Below are positions 43,178 through 54,235 of a stretch of 64,000 nucleotides of DNA, one piece after another. The DNA comes from Actinostola sp. cb2023. Its lineage: Eukaryota; Cnidaria; Anthozoa; Actiniaria; Actinostolidae. The translations under genes were made by a program, and so were the position numbers. The notes under the pieces are model-generated. The model did not search any database. It was not told where the DNA came from and was given only the letters and a program-made list of their open reading frames with translations. Within the stretch, counting starts at the first letter, position 1. Each line of letters begins with the position of its first letter. The stretch is taken from NCBI GenBank assembly GCA_033675265.1, contig JAUJYZ010000732.1, positions 186,001-250,000 of the forward strand, given 5' to 3'.

Positions 43178-45640
43178 ATGGGCCGTACAAAAAGAAATTC
43201 AAGGTTTAAAGTGTACGCGAAACGGCAGATTGAAAAGGCAATTAAAGATAGGGATAGTGAAATCAGTTCACTGAGACGTCAGTACCGTTCGAAAAAGGAA
43301 CAACTCCGACGCTTTAAACGAAAGGTATTCTGCTGCAACGCACGCGATTCTAATCTAATATTTGCTTACTGTCAGAGCTAAAATTACATATCCTATCATT
43401 TGTAGATTTTAATTATTTTTATTTGTTAATTCAGGTAGAAAATTTGAACGAACTGCCGCAACTGAAGCGAACATCAACCGTAGTTAAGTCACTTAATATT
43501 AGAAAGAAAATTGCCAGGCAACGTAATCCATCTTGTGCTGTGTCTGTAGATCACCAAATTCATCTTAACATACCCGAGAGGCGGGAGGAAGAACGTAGAT
43601 CAGAGACGTTTGAATGTGCTTCAATAATTCATGGAAGCACAAACGAAAATCCAAAGCCAGCACAAGATGGATTATGGTGCACAATTATTAAAAGTGTACC
43701 AAACAAACAATTACTCAATTACATAGAAACCATCCCTAAAGTGATAAAAAAGGCAGTGCCAAAATTAATAAAGAAACAAGTCAAAAACTTTGAATCGAGT
43801 AATGAAAATGCAGCACGCAGCCTGAAGATATTATATAGTGGGGGGTTAATAAGCAAAACTAAATATAAAGAGATACATAGTGCTTCCAGTGTCAGTAATT
43901 CAGACAGCTGCCCTAAGAAGAGCACTATTAAAAGTATTGAATTCATGCCTGGGGTACCAATACCAAAGATTTTGCCCTATGATAGATTACTGACATTTAT
44001 TAACACCTTAGATATCGGCACCATTAATGACATTTCAATATTTTGTACCGACTTAAGTGACGATGACCAAGTTGATGGGAAATTCAGAGATTTAGAGGAT
44101 GTGCTCTTGAAAATGGCCAAAATGTACCTACATATAGACACAACATTCTACTCTAGTCAACCGTTACTCAAGTGGTTTGGCAATAATAGCCCGGGTAGTT
44201 TTAAAGTTGCTATAGGGGCTGATGGAGCACCTTTCGGCAAAGAATCTGAAGCCATTGCATGGTTGATCAGTTTCTTGAATGTAAGTGGACGAGTGGCAAC
44301 CCCTAATGATAATTTTTTACTGTGTGGGGCTAATTGTAAAGAGGACCATGAGGCCATGGTACGGTTTGCTAAAGATCTTATGACCAAAATCAATGTAATT
44401 GAGTCAAAACTTTACACAATTCATGAACATCAAGTATCGTTTAGTTTTGAGTTAGTACCGTCAGATATGAAATGGCTAGCATTTTTCTCAGGAGAAATTA
44501 ATAATGCAGAATATTATTTCTCGTCTTTTGCAAATGTAAATAATGGCGATAAGAAGACAATTGGGGGTACCCTTGGAACTGACCCAGAAAATACTTGGAA
44601 GCCCTGGGCGTACAAGACAAGGTTAGATACAGCAGAAAAAGTGACCAACAACCTTGAAAAGTCATCTCTTGCTGAATCAACCAAACGAAAAAAAATACTA
44701 AGTTTAATTAGGTCTGAAAACTCTCGCCAGCAAGAGATTGCTATTATTGGTCGACTAGTTGATAAAGCGCTAGCAGAGCCATTTCACAATACTAATAATG
44801 CCTGGCAATATGTTAACAATCATTTAATGTATTTAGTGCTTGATTTGTGTCAAATACCAGACAAGATTAACAGTGTAACAGACCTACCAGACGACTCCCC
44901 CTTTCTTTTATATATCAATGCTATTAAGAAAGATGTGAAATGCCATCTACTTTACACTAAGCTTAAAACCTGGTTTGCTAATAGAAAGACCAAAGCAATT
45001 GAATATAGATTTGTAGGCAAAGAAAGCAAATTATTTTGCCACAATTTTATGTATTTGATAGCTGTAGTGGCATCAGTTCCTAATCCAAGCCCTGCATGCC
45101 AAATTAAACTTCATGCATTAGCCTACCTTGGCCTCAATTTGAGGGATGCAGTGTCTCTCTTCAGTAGGCAGTCTGTATCACATGATCATGTCAGTGAGCT
45201 AAAGACTAAGTGTATGGCATATTTTAATACATCCAGCATTTTTTTTTGGGTTCAGTGACACCAACTGTCTGGACAATTGGATATGCGATTCCTTTTCATT
45301 CCAAAATCACAATAAGTAAATTTGGTCTAGGTCTAGGCATCAATACCATGCAAGGGCGAGAAGCTAAGCATGTCAAAATAGCAAAGTATGCTGAGCATTC
45401 ATTACCATCTAATAGATGGAATCTAGTATTTAGGCATGAATACATAATCACATGATCCTCATGCTTTCATGTATAAGCACACTGATTCAAGTTATATTCC
45501 TGATCGGGTAAACACTGATGAACACTGCTATTGTGGTTATCCTAAAAATGCAAATCAGACAGAAGGCAATCCATTGTAAGAAGTGCATTAGCCGGTGAAC
45601 TAGATATGCGTGTCAAACAGTTGCTTAGCACTTCAGAGTA
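43178..45640 (+). pseudogene. Element B transposase-like gene (unknown superfamily)
   Basis: Exon 1 (43178-43324) encodes MGRTKRNSRFKVYAKRQ and a basic coiled-coil-like segment. Exon 2 starts at 43435 after TTCAG and is open to 45258. Conserved with the element A gene: SNENAARSLKILYSGGLIS, GADGAPFGKESEA, CGANCKEDHEAM, VPSDMKWLAFFSGE, EPFHNTNNAWQ, KESKLFCHNFMYLI. A frameshift in a run of nine T (45240-45248) shifts to the 45246 frame (SVTPTVWTIGYA, GLGINTMQGREAKH). Further stops break the Cys-containing C-terminus (DEHCYCGYPKN, about 45530). The even conservation and central Asp-containing blocks suggest an RNase H-fold transposase of about 700 aa. I do not recognise its superfamily. Confidence 0.65.
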
Positions 45641-45659
45641 AATTGATTGATAAATGGTA

Positions 45660-46560
45660 TTGTGTTACTAGTGCTTATTGCACGTCATTGGACGTAGTGT
45701 CACAGCTAGTGTTAGTTTAGATAGTTTAGGTAAATAAAGTGCAAACAAAATATTCATGAAACAGTACTAATAATTAGTATTAAATATATCTAATGAAACT
45801 ATATAAAACATTACAGAAACTATTTAAAGTACTATTTAGTACTATTTAATAGTACTGTTTCGTGATTGTATTGTGTGTACTCTACCACGAGCTGGGGTAA
45901 CCAATCCCTGGGGAGTGGTGCTAGATTAGTGTTAGTGTAGATAGTTTAGACAGGCAGATACCACGAGCCAGGGTAACCGATCCCTGGGGAGTGGTGCTAG
46001 ATTTAGTGTTAGTGTAGATAGTTTAGACAGGCAGATACCACGAGCCAGGGTAGCCAATCCCTGGGGAGTGGTGCTAGATTAGTGTTAGTGTAGATAGTTT
46101 AGACAGGCAGATACCATGAGCCAGGGTAACCAATCCCTGGGGAGTGGTGTTAGATTTAGTGTTAGTCTGGAAAGGTGATACCGCAATCTTTCATAACCAA
46201 GCCAGCTGCAGCCAACACACAAACTTAATCCTAAAGCATATGTTGAGCTCATATATTTCTAGGGGATCAATACAGATCACATGCAAATATACTTTATCAA
46301 CTGATTGTATTTATTGATATTCACTTTTAGGTATGATCATATATATCACTGTGAAATAGTATTCTTCAAAATATATCAATAAATACTGATAAAATTAATT
46401 ATTGTTGTTTTTGTTCATATTATTGTAGCAATCAAAACATAAATAATTTGTGATGACAATTTGAAGCGCATGACATGACAAACATATGGCATACATGTTG
46501 TGAGGATATACAATGGCAGAATTTGAAATAATTTTACATCCAAAAGCATTGGAGATCAAG
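45660..46560. other. Non-coding middle of element B with an 80-bp array
   Basis: 45885-46160 contains about 3.5 tandem units of roughly 80 bp with ACCACGAGCCAGGGTAACC and ATCCCTGGGGAGTGGTGCTAG. The core CTGGGGTAACCAATCCCTGG is nearly palindromic and is shared with element A (9380-9460). The rest is AT-rich without genes. Confidence 0.7.
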
Positions 46561-46885
46561 TCTTGACTAAGAGTGTTATTTTAAAGCACACACTGGTAAT
46601 CATTTACATTATATAAACCAAGTATTATTTGGCACAACAGAATACTTCCTGTATTTAGTGAAAAAGAAATGAGGTAGTGGAATAGCAATATTTGAGAATG
46701 AATGCATAGCCCTCATAATGGTAGAAATCCTGAAAAAATTCCATTCTCAAAGAACAAATTGAAGTATTTGATGTTTTGAAAGTAATACGCGTACAGTCTG
46801 AACAACAACATGACTGTGATGATTAATTTTGTTCTTATATTCACTTCTGCAGAAAATATATCAGATTTGGATCTATTCAAGAAAA
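46560..46885 (+). pseudogene. Decayed small-gene copy in element B
   Basis: Similar to 7690-7930 of element A: GGCACAACAGAATACTTCCT, GAAATGAGGTAGTGGAA, AATGGTAGAAAT, GAAGTATTTGATGTTTTGAA, TTCACTTCTGCAGAA. No open frame remains. It faces the better copy at 47527-47111. Confidence 0.65.
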
Positions 46886-47110
46886 AGAACTAATGTATAC
46901 AATACTTGATATTACAAATTTAAATGCATATGGTATTGATCAGCAAAGGTTTTGAATACTTAAAATATTGATGATTTGTGAATTATGTTCAATGTTTATA
47001 AAATATAAATACTCTTTCAATAATTATATAAATTATTCCAATCATAGCCAATTACACATGCTGAGGAATACCATGTGCATTCCATACACCATAGAAAAAC
47101 GAAATGGAAA

Positions 47111-47527
47111 TTAATTCCTTGGTGTAGGAGTATTGTAGGGTAAATGGACGGTCTTGCCTGCAGTTGATCCCTGCATAGTCCTGTTCTTCAATAGCTTTGA
47201 TAGAGGCTGCGGTGATTCTGCCTTAAGATCCAAATCTGCATGATCCATAAGCGATATAACTTCTTCTGCAGAAGTGAAGATAATCGTGCATCTTCTCTTG
47301 GTCGTCACCATGTTGCTCAGACTTTTGCACTTTATTCTCAAAACATCAAATACTTCAAACGGTAAAAAATACTTTGTTTTTGCATCATCCCCCAGTGTGT
47401 ACTTTTTGAGAACCGCCCTAGTTAGCTCTCCCTTGATCTCTGATGCTTTTTTCTTTTCCCAATAAGGGCTTTCTCTTTCAAATTCCTCCATTGCTTCAAA
47501 AACGTTATCGTACGCACGAGCCGCCAT
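47111..47527 (-). CDS. Small gene of element B (138 aa, unknown)
   Basis: ATG 47527 (aagATGGCGGCTC). The product is a charged protein with MAARAYDNVFEAMEEFERES, EKKKASEIKGELTRAVLKKY, FEVFDVLRIKCKS, IIFTSAEEVISLMDHADLDL and PQPLSKLLKNR. No zinc finger, membrane segment or known fold is recognised. The element A homologue (7519-8139) is frameshifted and has an extra segment between KYFL and FEVF, so this copy may carry an internal deletion. It lies at the element edge and converges on the transposase gene. The presence of paired copies in both elements suggests a conserved element function such as DNA binding or regulation, by inference only. Confidence 0.55.
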   Translation of the reverse strand: MAARAYDNVFEAMEEFERESPYWEKKKASEIKGELTRAVLKKYTLGDDAKTKYFLPFEVFDVLRIKCKSLSNMVTTKRRCTIIFTSAEEVISLMDHADLDLKAESPQPLSKLLKNRTMQGSTAGKTVHLPYNTPTPRN

Positions 47528-47649
47528 CTTGGATTTTGACAAGCAAATTCAACGAATAGCTGCTGGATTATTGCGGGCTCATCAAAATTAAAAGCGCGGA
47601 TTTTGAATGGGTTCTAATCCAGCGTGAACTGAATTTCCTTTACTGATGA

Positions 47650-48600
47650 AAATGATTCAACACAACTTCGTCTGATATACCAGAATCACAAGAATGCTTA
47701 TTTCACCATCAATGTAGTGATAATGAAGATGAAGTACTTAGTGATAGAAACAGTTTACGCGATGAAGAAAACGAAGAAGAAAACAATCACAACAGAAACG
47801 AAGATTACAACGAAGACACAGAGGTCAGCGAGTGACCTTTCTGTTAAGTGCCTGGCAGAAACAATAGCCAGAATTGAAAGTGATTTATTTCAATCAAAAG
47901 CAAGTCTCGAAGATGAATTACTAAAAATTAGAAATAATCTCTGGATGAGGTTTTATTCGTCAAGGATAAAATTGTTCAGTTTCTATGACCGATTGTATCA
48001 TAATGAAGTTGAGACTAACAAAGTCAACAACAAGCTGACAGAACTGTAAAACCAGATTAAATATATTCAGGAAGAAAAGAAACAACTAATATCTAAGCAA
48101 ACACAGATGCAAACAGAAATGGACGGCTTAAAAAAGGAAAATGATGCTCTAAAAAAAGAATTATTTGTAATCAAGGAAATTGTCCAAAAGCATGAAAACG
48201 CCATTGAAAGTCATCAACATAACGAAATGACTACAATTTCAACATATGTTCAACAAGAAATAAACCAACCTCAAATGACAGAATTTCAACAAGACCAAAA
48301 ACAAGACATTGATTCCAATGGAAAGTTCATTAAGCCAAAACTCTTATGTCCAGATAAGCGAGTTCACCAAAAAACGTCCTACACTCTAAATCAGGCCTTA
48401 GACAATATCCTCCATTCCAACCATGAAACCCAAAACTGTTCTTTTACATTGTGGAACTAACGATCTGGAAAACTCTTACCGAGAACATATCATTAATGAA
48501 TCAAAAACTCTCGTCGAAATGACGCAAAACACCCAGGCCAAAAACCATAAGAGTGCTATCTATGGTCAACCATCCACGACTTAAAGCCATCCATTCTCAA
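47650..48600 (+). pseudogene. Coiled-coil SGNH-hydrolase relic 1
   Basis: An acidic start (SDNEDEVLSDRNSLRDEENE, about 47705-47835) is followed in another frame by a helical region (SDLSVKCLAETIARIESDL), an in-frame TAA near 48047 and a strong coiled coil (KKENDALKKELFVIKE, 48107-48230). Then comes SGNH block I (DIDSNGKFIKPKLL, about 48305) and, after a frameshift, block III (PKTVLLHCGTNDLE, about 48427). The GDSL/SGNH motif order suggests an esterase-like domain of the type found in some retrotransposon ORF1 proteins and in many uncharacterised cnidarian proteins. It is broken by several frameshifts. Confidence 0.5.
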
Positions 48601-49104
48601 ATCGAACAACCCCATTGTGGCAACAAAATAGAAATCCAGCTCCACAGTCTCAAGCTCCTCAAAGCATTAATATACAGGACGAACAACGACAACAACATCC
48701 TACATACGCCTCGGTTACTGCTTCTCCAAGACCTCCAACAAATTACTTAACGAAACTACTGCCAAACGCTTTTTCATCTCAGTCAATAAACTCTGGTATC
48801 ATAAACTCATCAAGTTTGCTAATACCTTTACGAGCTTTAATACATCATCTGCAAATGTTTTATATATTTTGTTTGTTATTAAAATATCTATATATTACTT
48901 ATTTATATTATGTATTACTTATTTATATATATTTGTAGTGATAAGTCTTCATATATTTTTCAACATCTTCAAGCTTCTACCACATGCCGTGAACCCTGTT
49001 CTAAGAATTGCTTTACCATCTTGGATTAGATTATTCACTATTATTAACAAATTCCATGTGTAAACATTCTATATAAATATATTCTATATTCCTTGTAAAT
49101 TATA

Positions 49105-49821
49105 ATGATGCGTGAGTCACGCCGAAACAAGTCTATCAAAATAAAGAATGTCATCTTTATACTCAAGATTATTATACAGTTTCTGCTACATAGACCTTTT
49201 GGAACAGTTATAAAAATGAGTGTATTCTTTTACTGTTCGACTCAAACAGTAAATTTATTAAATCAGATATTTTGTGTCGATGTCCCAATAGAACATATTC
49301 GTACCTACACGATCGGAAACGTTTCAGAGGAAATTCATAAAACTATCTTTGATCCTAAAACTGCTCTCATCCACTGTGGCACTAATGATTTAGAAAGAAT
49401 GAATGCCGAATCATTAATCCAAGAAACCCAAAAGTTGATTGAATCTATAACTAGGAAATTCCCTGATTCACGAATTATTTGCTCTTCCATCCTACCAAGA
49501 GAAGACAATCAACACCCTCAAGTACTTTAAAAAGTGAATAGTACCATGGAACAATACTGCGAATTAAGAAAGATCAAGTTTTTAAATAACAATCACATAT
49601 CCAAACAATATCAATTCTATGATTCAAAACACCTCGATAATCGTGGGTTTAAATTCTTTGCCATTTACGGTACAAATGTAAGAAGACAACAGCCGAGAAG
49701 AGGTCTACAACAGCCAAGTCCATTTCCACAACAACCAAGTCCATTACCACAACAACCAAGTCCATTTCCACCACAATCAATCTTACATGCAGCAGCATGT
49801 AATTATGAAGAGGTGACTTAA
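49105..49821 (+). pseudogene. SGNH-hydrolase relic 2
   Basis: A second SGNH segment: block I as FDSNSKFIKSD in a shifted frame (about 49228), HIRTYTIGNVSEEI, block III PKTALIHCGTNDLE (about 49353-49395), a stop near 49530, then block V YDSKHLDNRGFKFF (about 49618-49660) with the expected Asp/His pair. It ends in a Pro/Gln-rich repeat (QPSPFPQQPSP). It is similar in plan to the relic at 47650-48600, so the two are probably tandem fragments of one family. Confidence 0.55.
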
Positions 49822-49929
49822 TATACAGAGATTGAGTTTGAGACATAATAATAATAATATGCAATAAATTTGTTATATTACATACATGTATACTCAGCTT
49901 CATTTTATATACATTGCAATAGCAACTAC

Positions 49930-50330
49930 TCTTTTTTATATTTCAGGCAAAAGCATTTGTTCTCCCGAAATCCAAGCCAAGTGGTTGTGATTGTGGTTAT
50001 GTCGTTTCATTTAATATTCGAGGCAGTGAAGCGCTGCCCAGATGCTGAAGGCTTTGACAATGCTTTACGGGATCACATCAAACAGGGAAAAATTGGATGT
50101 CTGTCCATGAAAGTGAACTTCCCAAAAAAGCGATTACTGTGTTGCCACATCAAGAGAAGCATACTTACCGATAATCTGATGAAACAGCTTGATAAAGGTG
50201 ATGATTTGAAATATAATCAATGCATTGTACTGAAACAAGATGTGATAGCTTGTTTCGTGATTATACAATTATATATACACCTTAAAAAAAAAAGCATCAA
50301 TCGAAGACCGAAGTGAATGCTAAATCACAA
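49930..50330 (+). other. Short unassigned frame before an AATAAA
   Basis: Frames here (SGCDCGYVVSFNIRGSEA, then DAEGFDNALRDHIKQGKIGC after a shift) look coding-like but match nothing I recognise. AATAAAG at about 50420 could be a polyadenylation signal. Possibly the 3' remnant of an inserted gene. Confidence 0.25.
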
Positions 50331-50602
50331 TTGGGCTAATTACAATTTTTTCATATTATCTATTATTATCTATTCATTAGTTTTCAAATGTGTCTTTTCT
50401 ATTTTGAGGTTTTTCGATTCAATAAAGACTATTATTATAATTATTGTTTACGTGCTTCTTTGCATATCACCCTTTGTTCCATAGAAAATACATTGTAGGT
50501 CTGATTTGAATAATTTGACAATTAGCAAACCAGCATTCACTTCAGTCTTGGTTTGATGCTTGTTGCTTTCAACGCAACAACGTGTTTTTGAAATACCGTA
50601 TA

Positions 50603-51525
50603 CCGTAAACTGCCGCTTATAAGCTCCCCCGTTTAAAAGAACCCCCCCCCCCCCCCCCCCCCCCCCTCCGGTTATAGGCCCATATACTTTCAAGCAGAAA
50701 ATAAATGCCGGTTATAAGTCCCCCCGGCTATAAGCCCCCCCTCTACGTTTCTTTGTTTCCTTAATATAAACATTTTCACAGAACACGGTATAACTTCAAA
50801 CTAAAAATTAAGACAGATTGCGGAACAAGTTACAGTTTTGAATTTTGCTCCAAATATTGAAATTACTAGTCGTTGCATGTTGCAAGTAAGTGCTGCGAGG
50901 CCAATAGGTGCTATAACTAACTGTAAAGGCATACAGTATCAATGTTGGGCTTCCTGTGTTATTATTGATGTGCAAGTTCTGACAAAGTCATTGAATTGAT
51001 TTTTTTTATTTGTATTATACTAAAAGTAAAGAAGCAATAATTATAATGAAAGGTGGCACTAACTTATTTATTATGATAGCTGTCCACAACAAAACGCATT
51101 CAAATTCTCTTCGGTTCACTTATGTGTTTGGGCTTCCTGTGTTTCACTTACAAAATGGCGCCTTGTATAGTGTGGACTTCTGATTAGCGATAAAATTCGA
51201 GTTGATTTCGTTTGATACACATCTTCTATTTCATCTTGATTCATCAAACGCCAGTCTTTAATATTAGTACTGTACTAAAGAATATAACGGAGTAGATTGA
51301 TGCATAGCTGCATAGGTTCGTGAAACTGTTGATGCGAATTCTAAATTTTAAATAAATACCAGTAGATTGAAAACATATTTTGATACTGCTATACCATCTC
51401 AACTTATGTTATCAGCTTATTTCGAAACGTTTTTTTATTCCGGTTATAAGACCCCCGGATATAAGCCCACCCAAAAACCCTTACGAACTTGTATAGGCCC
51501 AGGACTTATAAGCGGCAGTTTACGG
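50603..51525. mobile_element. 923-bp non-autonomous element, TA duplication
   Basis: CCGTAAACTGCCGCTTATAA and exact complement, flanked by TA (50601-50602, 51526-51527). Subterminal GGTTATA/TATAACC and CCCCC motifs occur near both ends. The left end includes a C run at about 50641-50666. It resembles pogo/Tigger-type MITEs and has no coding. Confidence 0.85.
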
Positions 51526-51527
51526 TA

Positions 51528-52360
51528 AGCTGTATACAGTAAAACTCTAATTTGATGTTGAATTGTTTGCACCTTGGATAGAAGTACTACGAACAATAAT
51601 TTATTTTACCTTTGCTATAACTTAACGTCTCCTGGGTCCGGTTGCTAAAAAGTGATGCTAAAGTAACGCAGTGTCAAATATAGCTACATGTATTCTGGCT
51701 ATTTATATAAAGGTTACTGACTAGTTTCACAGCTCAAAAAATGTAAAAAAAAAAGATTTAAGGTGGCTCCATATAGTTTAAGCAAGCGCGCGCAAGACCA
51801 TGAGCATGCACAATGATGGAACTTGAATAATTTTTATTTTGATGACGTCATGCGCAGGCGACCTTTTTTGAAAAGAAACTCTAAAACTACACGGTAAAAT
51901 CTTTTCATAATTTTACAATTTGTTTCTAATATAAAGCTACAGTAATTAACATAAAAAAAATTCGTACTACGGATTTTTCTTTATTTTGCAAAATCTATAT
52001 TTTGCAATATTTTGGATTATGTAGTGCGGAATGTTTCAGTTCTTTGTCAAATGAAAGGTGAAGTGTAGAATTTTCATAAGCCTTGAAAAGTATTAAAAAG
52101 ATAATGGACAGCCATGGATAGCTATGGATAGCAGTTTAAAAAGTATATGTCAGGACATCTGATGGAGTGTAGATTAAAGAATATATATGTCAGGACATTT
52201 GATGAGGTCCTACATGAAATACTGACCATTGCAGGTCATGGAGGCGGCCATCTTGACTAAAATTGACAACATGGGCTCCCTGTTGTTGGCCCTCGTTGGA
52301 CCTTATGCGCGCGCATCCATGCCTCGTGGCCTTCTCCCTTAGCTTGGCTTCAACTACAAG
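51528..52360. other. No gene seen
   Basis: AT-rich sequence with a local direct repeat around TATATGTCAGGACAT (52145 and 52185) and tandem ATGGATAGC near 52110. Confidence 0.4.
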
Positions 52361-52624
52361 ATGGCATCTGGGTCTGGCTCTTCTTTCTCGCCTGAAAAAT
52401 CTGTATCAAGTGCTTCAAATGTTTCAAGAAGTTCATACGGGGATGAAGCAGATATTTTGATTTTAAAGTACAGGAGGGAGATGGTGGAACGAGAGTCGCT
52501 TGCTTCAATCCCGAACGAGATGAACTTAAGGACAAATAACAATCCAAAACGTCCAGTTCGTCTATCAAACATTAGCCTACAAAAGCGTAGTTACGCAGAA
52601 GGAATGGAGTATAAAATGAACTAG
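52361..52624 (+). CDS. Possible first exon, Ser-rich 87-aa frame
   Basis: acaagATGGCATC is a good start context. The frame encodes a Ser-rich leader (MASGSGSSFSPEKSVSS) and a charged segment (ILKYRREMVERESLA), then ends at 52624. About 80 bp later another frame reads RVELGSLWKCQCGG, vaguely like the Cys region of P2X7-like genes, but I could not join them by plausible splice sites. It may be an orphan exon or chance frame. Confidence 0.3.
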   Translation: MASGSGSSFSPEKSVSSASNVSRSSYGDEADILILKYRREMVERESLASIPNEMNLRTNNNPKRPVRLSNISLQKRSYAEGMEYKMN

Positions 52625-52914
52625 ACCCTGTCGGCAGGGTTCACTCGTGCCCTGGTGCCGGATTGAACCAGTACATGCTAAGGACCAGTCGAGAGTAGAA
52701 TTGGGATCCCTGTGGAAGTGTCAGTGTGGGGGCTTTCTCAGTATATCACCTTCCTGAATTCCTGAAAATTTGAATAACAATAGTTCATATTGTTGTATGA
52801 ACTCTTTGAGTTCTTGATTTGAATAACAAAGATTTTTCAGGATAGTGATATACTGACTGAAAGAGCCCAAAGTTTGTATACGAGTTTGATTTTTGCTTGA
52901 AAAGTTCCGTTTTC

Positions 52915-54160
52915 TACCTGGAACCAGCACATGTCGCAGTTATCTTTCGTGATCAATGCGGTATGTTTTATATTTCGCTCTTAGAGTGAAAATATTTGAA
53001 CATTTATATATAAAAAGTCTAAAAATAGGTATATAAAAATGTATTCAACGAGTAAAGTTCAATGATTCGGATAGTTGTTGTCGGTCGAGTTTTCATTTAG
53101 ACTTCGAAATATAAAATACCATAAATATAAGCTTGTGGTTTCCTTTCTAGTAGAACACATAGACGTCCAGCTATTCGTGTGCTTATCTTCTTGGACGATA
53201 AGGATTTTCACTGAATGTTCGTGTGTGTCAGTTGTATAATTGGGCTTCCTGTGGTCACAGGTAGCCCAAATGTAGAAATCAGTGGATCGTGACGTCTTTG
53301 GATTTCGTTCGGTTGGATCAGGAATGAGCTCTGATAAAGCCTTCAAAGGGTATGAGATTCTCAAATATGTATTCACAACAGTAGTCTGAAAATTAAAGAA
53401 CACGTTGGTGTAGAAATCTGAGCGAGAAATTGTGTTTTTGAGTGGTTTTGAGCGATTCGAAAAGCTTGGTTCAACCGGTCATTTTATAGTTTTGAGTATG
53501 AGTTTGTTTGTTTCTCAAAAGCATTATTTTTCTATAAGGCGTTCCCTAAAAAATACTAGAAATAAAGAATAATAGTTGTTGAAGTCCCCTGTGTAGTTTT
53601 CTTGAGGTTTTGAGTTGTATTTTAATATTCGATGTTGGTCCGAGTTGTCTTGTGAATTTTGATTTGTTGACGAGCGCTGAACAGCGACCGATGAAGGCCG
53701 AAGTTAGGATTTGTGTGCAATTTCTAAGCCGTGGTGGATGCCTGGGCTCTGACTTGTTGCTTTATACCTCGTCTTTTTATCCTTCATTTGGCCAACACAT
53801 TTAATTTAGCCGCTTTTTAGATCGGGAATAACGACTCCTATATAACACATTGCGCATGTGCGAGACAATTCAGTAGTACAAGACCCTATGCTTTCGCTAG
53901 ACACACACCCCATTTGCCCTATCTGATTTGATTTGATTTTGACTTTATTTTTAGTGACGATTGTCTATGGAATTAGTGGTCATGAGTAGTGTTTTGGATT
54001 TGACAATGTCCCACATCGATTGGAAGAGAGATACATTTCTGTATATAAATGGTTCCAATACATGTATACTAGGCCCCGGTATCTGGGCTAGGCGTTGCAA
54101 ACCTTCTCCCCTTGCCCTCCCCCTTCGCTGATCCTCAACCCTGTCCCCTATTTATATTTG
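52915..54160 (+). repeat. Dispersed 1.3-kb repeat, copy 2
   Basis: Same orientation as 16960-18290. It lacks the 277-bp MITE, with a single TATATA near 54043, and has its own indels (for example near 53180-53210). No conserved coding frame. Confidence 0.75.
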
Positions 54161-54235
54161 GGTCTCGATAGCATGTGACCGGATATTGCACAACTTTGCG
54201 ATTTTCTGACATTGAAAAAATAAATAAAATACGCG

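Larger units (their letters stand above)
42800..47600. mobile_element. Element B: second copy of the element A family
   Basis: Same gene set as element A in opposite orientation: large gene (plus, 43178 onward), array of CCCTGGGG repeats, decayed small-gene copy (plus) and better small-gene copy (minus). The right edge, near GCGGGCTCATCAAAATTAAA (about 47570-47595), aligns with the left edge of element A. The left edge is not resolved but must lie between 42740 and 43178. Confidence 0.6.
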
